In this document: in pieces, positions 14,252-24,367 of the stretch
How the letters are laid out: each line of letters begins with the position of its first letter
Numbering within the stretch: the stretch's first letter is position 1
NCBI GenBank assembly: GCA_963576785.1
Contig: OY756148.1
Location: 1,178,001-1,242,000 of the forward strand
Reading direction: 5' to 3'
Length of the DNA stretch: 64,000 bases
DNA from: Chlorophyllum brunneum
Lineage: Eukaryota > Basidiomycota > Agaricomycetes > Agaricales > Agaricaceae
Made by a program: the position numbers and the translations under genes
The notes under the pieces: model-generated
Databases searched by the model: none
The model's input: only the letters and a program-made list of their open reading frames with translations
Told to the model about the DNA's origin: nothing

Positions 14252-15124
14252 AATATCGTTGGGGGAGGGGGGTTGTCCGCTTCATTGAGGTCGCTTTTAT
14301 ATATATTTCCTCGTTGTTTTGGTGTGAACTATTGTTGGAAACCGTAGTGAGATCTTGAGAAATTAGATTGACCCAAGCATGTATCACGAGGTGATGGATA
14401 TTAATGATCCCGAGGTACAATTACCACCACGCGACCAGGACCTGGTGTGGTGGAAATGTGGTGGAGATGGTTTATGATTCCGCGCACGACGACATGGTGG
14501 TTAGTCATACGAGCAAGTAGTGCTCAATTCTGCCCACTCGCTGAACGGTATATGTTGAGGTCGGCGTATGAAGCATGCATCGTTGTAGTGTATCAGTGTT
14601 AGGTTGATAGCCGTTGTCGTCCCTATCGATCACCAGGCGTCTGATGTGATCACAGCCGCGACAAGTACCATGAACAGACGTCAGTGATTGTTATTGGTGC
14701 TGACATGAACATGGGATGATGAAACGTCGAAGCCTGAAGGTGTGATCGCTTCTCAGGCTTAAACCTGAAGCACAACATAGCTGAATACGAAGCGCATGTA
14801 TTTTGCGACCTTGCAAGCCAAAGGTCGAGTCAATTATGTCAAGATATCCCCTAGGTGAAATACGGCCGGCCGAGTGGGTGCTTCGGGCAATACATAGCCC
14901 GTATTAGGTGGACACGGTGACCGTGCCAAAATGCTGTCCATGACTCGGCTTCTTGTAAATGTAGCATCGGAATGTTCACTTCAGTGACTCAGACATTGGC
15001 CCGTCCGACTACTAGCCAGCGGAGCTCTGGGGTCACCGACCATCGATCATCGATAAGCGGCTCTGTTTAGTTCTTGGCACAGTATGTATGTCAAGAGCCT
15101 GAAATTCGTTTCATCACTTCCTGG
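14252..15124. other. Intergenic between copy B and the alpha-xylosidase
   Basis: No coding pattern was seen on either strand. The left part should carry the promoter of the minus-strand DUF6533 gene. The right part should carry the 3' untranslated end of the minus-strand alpha-xylosidase. Confidence 0.4.
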
Positions 15125-18100
15125 TTAGACTTCCAACACTTTCTGACCCTTTCCTGCCACGCCCTGAGTAAGACCGGTCCCCTTCCCAACCTTTACAACC
15201 TTCCATTCCCCTCCGAGTTCCCCACTGACAACTTCGACACGAACCTTTCCACCTTCAACCTCCCATACACGAAACTCCACTGAACATTCTCCAAGTCTAT
15301 CATCCCGACTATCCGGGATAAACACCCTCAGATCCATGGTTCCCCCTTGATCACCCAACGCAGTCGAAGGTGGGTGAGAAACGTTGACCAACACGGTGAC
15401 CTTGACAGTGTACTCATATTCCGCTCCTCTCGCTTTCCACTCTCCATCACCTTTCCACGCTCTGTCCTTGGCATTCATTTCACCGGATCCCTTCAGCTTC
15501 CACGCGCCAGATTCGTCAAAGTAAAAATCAATAGGTGCACCACCACTGAGAGCCACAGCCCGTCCAGGGCGAAGAAGAACAGGAAGAGAGTCGTACGGGT
15601 GCTGTTGAATCGACCATGACGGCCCCGAGTAGAACTCGCCAGTCAGAAGGGAGAACCAGTCCCCTGGTGGGATATAGACTTGAACGGAAGCCGTACTCTC
15701 CCCTCCCGTTTCTGTCGTATGTTCCGGTTTGGCGGTGACAGGATTCTCCGGTACGAATGAAGATCCAGCGGCGGAATACCCTCCAGCCCCGACAGCATGA
15801 GAATCTGATCCATTGAACACAGGTGCGACGTAAAGATTTTCGCCAAGCATATATGCTTCATCAACCGCCCAAGAATTCCTGTCTTCAGGAAATTCGAAGA
15901 AGAGGGGGCGCATCATGGGCGTGCCGGTCTTGTGTGTAGAGATGGCAGTTGCATAGAGATAAGGCATGAGTGAAAGCTTGAGAGAAATGAAGAGTCGGAG
16001 GATGGTATCGGAGAAGCCGCTTGGGTCTATGACCCACGGAACCTGGAAATGATGAGCGAAGGCAAAGGGGAGCGGGGAGAATGGAACATACTCTGTAGCT
16101 TCCACTGCCGTGCAATCTGGAGTGACTGGAGAGGGCACCGAATGCAAACCAGCGTTTGTAGAGTGCTGGGTCTGGTTTCCCTTCAAATCCACCGATATCA
16201 TCTGATTTTTCGAGCCAGGACTTCAGTATGGACTCTATGCAAAAGATAGGATTATGGTGCTCACGAGCCCAATATCCAAACCCGCTAGCGCCCAAACTCA
16301 ACCCACCCCTCAAAGTCTCAGCCATAGCTTCATACGTGCTCATAGGGTCGCCGCCCCAATGGACAGGGAACCGCTGACAACCGGCTGTCGCACTCCTTGC
16401 AAAGACCACAGCTCTATTTTTCCCAAGGCGTCTTTCCAGGATGTCAAAAGTGACTTTGTTGTACAAGTACGCATAGAAGTTGTGCATTTTGTGCACAGAG
16501 TAGTCAGGGTCATGATAAACAGCAGAACCCGTCGGTATGCGTTCACCGAAATCAGTCTTGAAGCAGTCGACACCCATGTCAATGAGTTTTTCGAGTTTGG
16601 ATTGGTACCAGGCACAGGCATCCGGGTTCGTGAAGTCTATGATTCCCATTCCTGCTTGCTGGACACATACCGTAAGTAAGAAGAAGAAAAAAAGAAGGTC
16701 CGAACGCGTACCCAGTAGTCAATTTGCCAGACGCTTCCGTCAGGTTTCTTGATAAAATATCCATTCTTGGCTCCTTCATCGAATATTGAGCTTTCTTGTG
16801 CAATATAGGGATTAAGCCAGACACAGATCTATGATCAAGTCAGGGGATGCATCTTGACCACAAAGAGAACCATCACCTTGTACCCCTTCTCCTTCAGCCT
16901 CTGTAACTGCCCCTGAGCATCTGGAAAACTAGCCTTATCAAACTCGTAGTCACACCATTCAAAGCCTCTCTGCCAAAAACAATCAAAATGGAACACGCCA
17001 ACACTGATATCGCGTTTCGCCATCCCTTCGAGAAACTCGTTGACGGTTTTCTCGGTGTACTGGGTTGTGAACGACGTGGATAACCAGAGGCCGAAAGTCC
17101 ATGGTGGTGGGAGGGCAGCGCGTCCAGTGAGGAGGGTATAATTCCCAAGGATGGCCTTGGGTGTAGGTCCATGAATAAGATAGGTTGAGAGTTGTTCAGA
17201 AGGGACAGAGATGTTGATACGGGTAGTACCTGTTCCGAGGAGGGTTAGAATGAGAAAGACGGGGTGAGGAGAAGATGGTATCATACGTTCGCTTTGGACT
17301 TCAAAGCTCACACGGCTCGAGTCTGGTACAAAAATTCCATAACCTCTAGAACTTATGAGGAAGGGCACGTTCTTGTACGTCAACTCGGACGATGTCCCAG
17401 CATCTTCGTTCCACATTTCAATTGCCTATCAAAGGCATTTATGGGCACCTTGAACCTGTAGAGCGAAGCGGCTTACCTGGCCATTCTTGACAAAAGGTCC
17501 GAAACGTTCACCAAGCCCGAAGATTTTTTCGCCCACGCTTAGCTGGAATTGCATAGTGAACCATCGTTCGCCCGCATCTGGGTTTGCAAGTGCGGCACAT
17601 GGATTCAGCGCTGTCGTGTCCTTCTTGACATAGCCTACGGATCTCCAACCAAGTTTCGTGAGTAGGAGGTCTTGGGAAGTGGTGCGAGTGAGGCTAGTCG
17701 GATTGTCCGCGTTGGAGTGAGAGATGAAGTCAATGCTGAATGCGTTTGGACGCGTGTCGATTTGCAGCGAAAGAGTTGAAGTGTGTAGCGCGAGCTGGGC
17801 ATCCGTGCTTGAGGTATGGAGGTCATCTCCGCGGTTGTTTTTCTATCATAATAGGGTAAGTCTGGAGCGAGGCTGAACGAAAGACAGACGCACGATGTGG
17901 TCGAGATCGACGTCAGGGAAAAGGTCGTAATTGGGCCCCCGGTGGGTAGAAGTCTGGCACTTCCAGTGGAAAGCTGTAAGCAAGACTATGTCTGGGACTG
18001 GGGACGAAACCTCGACTGTGATTGTGGGTGCATTGAGGGTGTCGCCACGGTGGTTAATGTGCTTTGAAGTCTAGTGCTTGGCGTTCAACAACACCTCCCA

Positions 18101-18234
18101 AAAAGGCAAGAGATACTCCTTACGGCCACGCAGCGGATGGAGTGGTCTCTGGCCTCGCTTTTGACGACTTCCGTGGCCCAGTCGACATGGACGCCGTCGG
18201 CATTCCACCACATCCCATTGCTGAACTTTACCAT
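15125..18234 (-). CDS. GH31 alpha-xylosidase, intracellular
   Basis: The chain begins at ATG 18234 (MVKFSNGMWWNADGVHVDWA) and ends at the stop at 15125, roughly 850-900 residues over about nine exons. The N-terminal beta-domain is followed by the N-terminal-domain block KIFGLGERFGPFVKNGQ, then PPWTFGLWLSTSF and FHFDCFWQ. The catalytic nucleophile lies in FKTDFGERIP (16535-16565), exactly the YicI-type alpha-xylosidase form, and the acid/base aspartate in ARSATAGCQRFPVHWGGD (16345-16400). SDDIGGFEG follows, and the C-terminal beta-domains carry AYMLGENLYVAPVF. The family removes terminal alpha-1,6-xylose from xyloglucan oligosaccharides. There is no signal peptide, so it should act in the cytosol on imported sugars. 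An alpha-glucosidase role is less likely because of the KTDFGERIP form. Confidence 0.9.
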
Positions 18235-18631
18235 GATGAAAGTAGATTGATGGTAGGTGATGGCTCGCTCGATAAGTGCTGATTATCAATTTATCTGATA
18301 TCTCTTTGTAAGAATAGCTATTGCAGGGTCCGTTGCCGCGTGCCCGATGATGAGCGGATCGGATGTCTTTGGCGTGGTGGGAATCTTGTTATCGCACTGT
18401 CTAAGACTTAGAGAGACACAGGTGGGATGGCTGCGGTGGCAGTCAAAGTCCCAACCAGGTGTCCGCGAACAGTGGTCCAATCCATACCGGCGGCACCGCA
18501 GAACGCTCGGTGGAGACAAGCGTAGCTAGGACGAGGTCTGTGATCCGCCCGCGTAATGCAGGACGTAGGTCTGGTGGAGTCTGGAGAGGAGAAACACTAA
18601 CCACCACTGACGTCATAAGACACACAACCTA
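18235..18631. other. Divergent promoter region
   Basis: About 450 bases separate the start of the minus-strand alpha-xylosidase from the plus-strand Ish1-type gene. No coding content is seen, so both promoters presumably share this stretch. Confidence 0.4.
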
Positions 18632-18632
18632 A

Positions 18633-18638
18633 TATATA
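18633..18638 (+). promoter_or_regulatory. TATA-like box of the Ish1-type gene
   Basis: TATATA occurs about 48 bases before the ATG at 18686. Only the motif and its distance support the call. Confidence 0.35.
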
Positions 18639-18685
18639 CTCAAACACCCTCCCCGCCCGCAGAAGCTCGACCAGTTCCTACGACA

Positions 18686-20350
18686 ATGCGAACCAACGTC
18701 GTATTAATAGCCACTCTTGCCATTGCTCTCTCGTGGATCACCGGTGTGGCCGCTACCGAGTCCCAACCTGCGTTTGCCACTTGGTCTTCGACACAGCTCA
18801 CACAATGGCTCGACGACCACAACGTCGCGATTCCGAAACACGCAAAACAGTCCGAACCGAAGCTTCGGGATCTTGTAGCAGAAAACTGGTATTCCGCGTC
18901 TGCATGGACTTATGACCAATACAACAATGCTCAACATACTTTTGCCGACCTTCGCGACACCGCATTCGAGACATGGGACGAGTCAAAGCTTCGCGAATTC
19001 CTACTTCGTCAGGGTATAGTCGCGCCAAAGGGCCCTAGGGAGCAATTGGTCCTGTTGGCCAAGAGTCACTATAAGGGGTATGAGGCGGCTGCAAAGTCGT
19101 TTGCGGATCGTGTCAGCGCCACTGCTAGCTACGCAACTGCAGAGGCGAGCAAGAGTGCGGAAGGCCTTGCCTCCAAGGCGTCGGCTGCCGTCGCTCAGAC
19201 AGAGACGGAAGCGGCGAGAGTTGTTGACAGAACGAAGGATTACGTGTATTCAACATGGGATGACAATATGCTGAGGACATATTTAGAGAGCAAGGGATTA
19301 GTGAAGACCAAGGCCGAAAATAGGAGAGATGAAATGCTGGCGATTATGGAAGAACATTACAATAGGATCTCGAATCCAATTTGGGAGGCTTGGAGTGATT
19401 CCTATATGGTGGGTCAAGTCTTCTCGCCCAGTCCATTCGTTAACGTTTCACATCCAGCACGAATGGCTCCTCTCGCATCATATCATCAAATCAGACTTCG
19501 AGAAGAACCGCGACAAGCTTCGCACCCAGCTCGAAAAGTACTACTACACCCCTTCGGAACGTGTCTGGTCCACCTGGTCAGACTCCGAGCTGAGGCAATG
19601 GCTCATCGATCATGGTATCATCAAGAGTGATGCCCAGGTATCCAGGGATAAAATGCAAAGGATGGTCGAGTACGTCTTTCGTAGCGCTTCCGTGAGTTTC
19701 CATTGACTTCTAGGTCCAGAGATAATTACATACATGCCAAGGACACCTTCTGGTCTGGTTGGTCTGATAATCAGATTCGGCAGTGGCTTATTGACCATGG
19801 GTATCTGCGGTCTGATGCTCAGGTCAAACGTGACGAACTCATCAAATTGGCCAACGAGAGGTACGTCGTCATGCGCATAGCGTTGAATGATGATTGATTG
19901 ATGGGCTGTAGATATAATGACGTTCTGTCCAAGACTGCCGCATACTTGGCGTGGCCAGATGCTCGCCTCCGTGCTTACCTCCGCGAGCACGGCATAGGCG
20001 AGGCTGAACTGCCTGGTACCCGTACTGGCCTTCTTCGTATGTGGGATCCGCCTGGTTAGGTCCTTCCCATGGCTGATGATATTGTAGAGGAGACTCGCGT
20101 TCATTGGGTCCAAGCGCAGGGCAGGGCAGAAGCAGTGGTCATGAAGATCCGTGAAATTGTCAATGAGGGCGTTGGCAAAGCAGAGGACGCTCTTCACAGC
20201 ATTCTGAGCATACTGAACAACGGCAAAGACAGGGTGTACCACAGTTTCGAGGACGTCACTCGCCGTGGTGAACAGGCTCGGGAGACGGCGAAAGAGACGG
20301 CGAAAGAGAAGGCAGAATCAGGTAAGGAGAAGTTGGAGGGCGAGTTGTAG
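18686..20350 (+). CDS. ish1: Ish1/Msc1-like stress-response protein
   Basis: The first exon, 18686-19408, starts with a signal peptide (about residues 1-24, hydrophobic core VLIATLAIALSWITGVA). Later exons begin at 19458, near 19720, near 19914 and at 20091. The protein consists of repeated Ish1 units of about 50 residues with the pattern W-(T/S)-D-L-R-W-L-H-G: examples are FATWSSTQLTQWLDDHNVA, FETWDESKLREFLLRQGI, VYSTWDDNMLRTYLESKGL, VWSTWSDSELRQWLIDHGI and FWSGWSDNQIRQWLIDHGY. At least seven units are visible. An Ala/Glu-rich stretch (about residues 150-180) and a Lys/Glu-rich helical C-terminus resemble LEA proteins. The fission-yeast relative sits at the nuclear envelope and is induced by stress. 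The last intron (about 20040-20090) restores LLQETRVHWVQAQGR. Location in the endoplasmic reticulum or nuclear envelope is inferred from the family and the signal peptide. Confidence 0.85.
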
Positions 20351-20390
20351 TGTGGAGTGTAGTGGTCGGATATATTCTGTATTGCCAGTT

Positions 20391-23300
20391 ATGTCAGCAG
20401 CACAGCGTGTGATTGCCTTTCTCCTAATGTTATTAAATGTTCTTACACTCATGCCACCACCACGACAACTTCTCCTCGACCGTGCGTCCTCAAGCTCTGA
20501 TTCTGTCTACGACGACAATGACGACGAGGAAATTCTACAACTATCGTCGTCAGATTCATCCGCTGCCCCCTCTCCTGTTATACCGAAACTCACTCTTGGC
20601 TGTGGCGGCGATGGGGTGGACGAGATGTCCAAGGACCTAGCAGAGCTTGAAGAGCTCAGGAGGAGCGTGCAGAAGAATCTAAGGCTCCGGCCGATTAGGT
20701 CCAGAGGGAGATTACCGAAGATAGATGTGGATGAGCTGGGGATGAGGATGCCCGGTGCGTTCCCGATGAGTGCCAAATTGAAGGAATTGGATGTCGAGTC
20801 CCCAGTGACTAGCGAGGGCCCGCCGACGCCTGGAGCCCAATCTGCAGTTGTGACGACGGTCGTACACGCCAACAACGCGCATGAAATGTCGTTGACAACC
20901 ATGACGGATGGAATGGTACGAGATGGCAGGGCTCCTGATGGTATGGGCCCGCGTACGGCGAGCAACAGCTCTGTGAGTTCGTCCTCAACAGCTTCGAGTT
21001 CTACGAATACTACACCCACGTGGTCAAAACCGAAACTAAAACCCAAGGCGAAAGGACCTCCTCCTGCTCTAGTCTTTGCTCAAAGGAGCAATTCTACTTC
21101 CGCCTCCACCTCACACGACCCCCAAGACGCCACTGACGCAGGCGAAATTATCCTCCCGCCTCGACTCCCATATGTACAATCTACCTCTGGTTCACGCTCC
21201 GCGTCCCTCAATGTAACCGTTGACACCCCTGTCAGTGCGACAAGTCCGACGTCGAGTATCGTCTCCTCATATTTCACCCCCGTCGGTGATACGCCTATCA
21301 CTTCGAGGTTTATTGGGGCCTATTATAGCACGCCACCATCTGCTGTGGGCCCTGTGGGCTCCGAGTTGAATCTCAAGGAATCAAGTAGTGTGAGTGTGGA
21401 TTCGACGATGACAACATCAGCGCCAACCGAGCAGCAGAGTACAGCAGCATCCAATTTCGTTCCGCCGCTGGCTGCCACACCCGATCCCCCAGTTCGCACA
21501 AAATCAACCAGTGATAAACCCCGACCGATACCCGCAGCCGATCTGTATGTCCGGCTCTCTAGGGGAATGACAGGGCAACCCCGACCTTTGGTGATTGATA
21601 CCCGTGCACCCGCGGCACATGTCGCATATCGGATACGTGGTAGTGTCAATATTGCCATCCCGTCGCTTATTTTGAAAAGATGCAAGAAACTCACAGCATC
21701 GGGAGTACTACGCGTAGGGAGTTCTGATTCAAATCCTAGCCCAAATGCCGGCATTGGTACTCCACAGACGGGGGGAAAGGGCGGGTTTCAGAATATGGAA
21801 GCACTAAGGCAGTTCGTAGTAGGAGAAAAGGCCAAAGGAGAGTGGAGTGGGATGCTGCAGAGCCTACATCGCACCGAGGAAGAAAACCCTGGCAAGTTAA
21901 TTTGGGATGGAGATGTCATCGTTTATGATGAAGAGATGGAACAAGATGTTGCAGGTACTGCATGGACGCTTATGGATGTGATGATGCCTCTCGTGAACCG
22001 GCATGGCGGGCGAGTGGATTATCTGGAGGGTGGGATTATGAAAGGTGTCAAGGACACGGAGCTGGAGAACCTGGTTGAGTTTGGGCCGATGGGGGGTGGC
22101 GTGGAGGAGGAACCCTCTTTCGTCGCTGTGAGTTCTTTCTCTTCTGCTATCGTTAACGTTTCGAGTTTCGAGTTCGTTATGCTTTAGGGAGGGAAAAAAT
22201 TCAGCGCAGGTGGTTTGTTCCAACTCGATACGAAGCAAAAACCATCAGATATCGAAGTTTCATCGACATCATCCTCCGCGTCCGCATCCACATCGTTATC
22301 TTCCAATCCTGCAAGTTCCGTTCCACTTTCGATACCACGCTCGCCATTGTCGATTATACCCCCGTCTCTCGCCTCCGCCAACAACACGTCAATACCGAAT
22401 AGCAACAGCGATACCACCACCACGACTACAGCGACATCAATACCGGTGCATGTCATGCATGATGCAAACGAACTCGATTCCGCACCTTCACCCCCTCCAT
22501 CTTCCCTCGTATTTAGACACAAGTCCCCACAACTTGGATCTTCTACGGGTGATTTTAAGGCCAGGAGACCAAGCGTGCCCAATCTCCGCAGGATAGACAC
22601 AACATCCGCCGAACGTCTAAATTCCAACCTACCCAAGCTCTCTGTACGGACGAAGCCGACGCGGTCGGCCACATTGACAATTCCTCCGCGGTTGACATTA
22701 CCTAGTTCGAACACTTTGCAACCACCGGCGAGCCCATCGCACTTGAACTTGGTGTATTCTAGTCATTCACCGCCGGCTAGCGCGAGGTATAACGGAGGGT
22801 TCGGAATGGGGGATGGTGGAAATGGAAGCTTTGGGCTGACACCATATTATACACCACCGCATACGCCTGGGACACCCAAGCCGTTTTCGAGTTTGCAGAG
22901 CTCGTTTAGTGGTCCCATGAGTGCTCACCCGTCTTTACATGGGGGGTCGCATACAAGTTTCTTCGGGTATGGGTCAGGTATCAGCTCGCAGGGGGGGGTA
23001 GGAGGAGGAGGGAATCTGGCATCGGATAGGGAGAAGGATAGGGAGTATCCACCATCACCTTCAACTGCGCGTCCAGATCCACCATCTACCGAATCCGAAT
23101 CAATGCCAACATTTGCAATTTCTACGATCCTGCCGAACTTCTTGTTCCTTGGGCCTGAGTTGACTGAACCATCACATGTGGAGGAATTAAGGGAGTTGGG
23201 CGTGAAGAGGATATTGAACATTGCAGTGGAGTGTAATGAGGATGATCACGGGTTGAACTTGAAGGGAAGATTCGAAAGATATGTGAAAATTCCAATGAGG

Positions 23301-24112
23301 GATACGGTTGAGGAAGAGAATGTCCAGAAAGGCGTTAGGGAGGCCTGCGAGATCCTTGGTGAGCGTCTCCGTAGACGGTGTTTCGGGCCTTGACTAATAC
23401 TTGAATCGCTGGGCATACACCAGATGATGCAAGGTTGCACTCGGCACCAACATATGTACATTGTAAAGCTGGCAAATCGAGATCCGTGACGGCAGTCATG
23501 GCATATCTTATACACGCCAATCATTGGACGCTTTCAAGAGCGTATGCCTTTGTCCTCGAACGACGCAAAGGCATCTCCCCAAACATTGGATTCGTCTCGG
23601 AACTTATGACATTTGAGGAACGGGAGTTGGGAGGGAAGAGTATAGGCGTCCAATCGTCCTCCATGGGCGGCGAGAGCGGTGAAGGAGGAAATGGAACTGG
23701 AGAGGAAACATCTTTCACGGGTATGGGTCTCCGTCGCGGTGGGCACGTCCGCGAATCCCTTCCACCACTCGAATCATTCTCGTCCGCCGCTGCAGCCGCC
23801 ATCAACGGTGGTGATAACTCTGGAGGGTGTAACAGTGGAGGACTGGCAATAGGTTTAGGAGGACCAATGAGTGCAGGTGGAATCCAATTACAGAGGGTAT
23901 TGGTTGGCGATCAGGCACAGGAGATGGAGGTTAAGGATGCTAGTGGGAGGTATAGACATGCAAGGAGAGCACCGGTGGATGAAACCACGTTGCAGCCGCT
24001 CAGAAGAGTGAGCAAGGCAGGGCTAGAGAGTTCAGTGTTCGAGGAGGTACCGAAAGGCGAAAGGGAAAGGGAGAGAGAGAAGGGGAGGGAAGCGAGCGTT
24101 AGAAAGGTTTGA
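20391..24112 (+). CDS. MAP-kinase-phosphatase-like protein (rhodanese plus dual-specificity phosphatase)
   Basis: Three exons, 20391-22127, 22188-23358 and 23424-24112, give 1198 residues. A long Ser/Thr-rich region is followed at about residues 375-560 by a rhodanese-like domain (RPLVIDTRAPAAHVAYRIRG, a basic cluster LILKRCKK, and later IVYDEEMEQ and YLEGGIMKG) that lacks a clear active-site Cys. The dual-specificity phosphatase domain starts near residue 880 (ILPNFLFLGPELTE), with general-acid Asp in IPMRDTVEEE and the P-loop VHCKAGKSRSV; Cys, Arg and Ser are all present. This order is that of MAP kinase phosphatases, where the rhodanese/CH2 part docks the kinase and the catalytic part removes Tyr and Thr phosphates. 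The first ATG at 20391 lies 40 bases after the preceding stop, so a later start (MPPPRQLLLD, near 20451) is likely. The target kinase is unknown. Confidence 0.85.
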
Positions 24113-24367
24113 ATAAAATCGGAGTATCGTTGATGGCTTGTTCCGAGAGATATTATCAGCTCCTCTTGGCATATTATGATTCTTTTATGGTCTCTATCTC
24201 TTTTTTTCCGACTTTGTACTTTATTTATTATTTTTTGGTTTTTTTTCTTGGTTATCACCTACTACGCAAATCCGAGTTGATTGTCCGGTCAGGTGATGAT
24301 CAGCCGCAAATTAAATCCAATCTAGTAGTCTCCACCTTTACTCTTTTCATCTACCCCTCCAGCACAC
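24113..24367. other. Short intergenic spacer
   Basis: T-rich spacer between the phosphatase stop and the MYND locus, containing several long T runs. No gene is seen in it. Confidence 0.4.

Noticed and set aside
20265..20390. In-frame extension of the phosphatase upstream of ATG 20391.
   Set aside because: It overlaps the coding end of the Ish1-type gene in another frame and has no conserved content.
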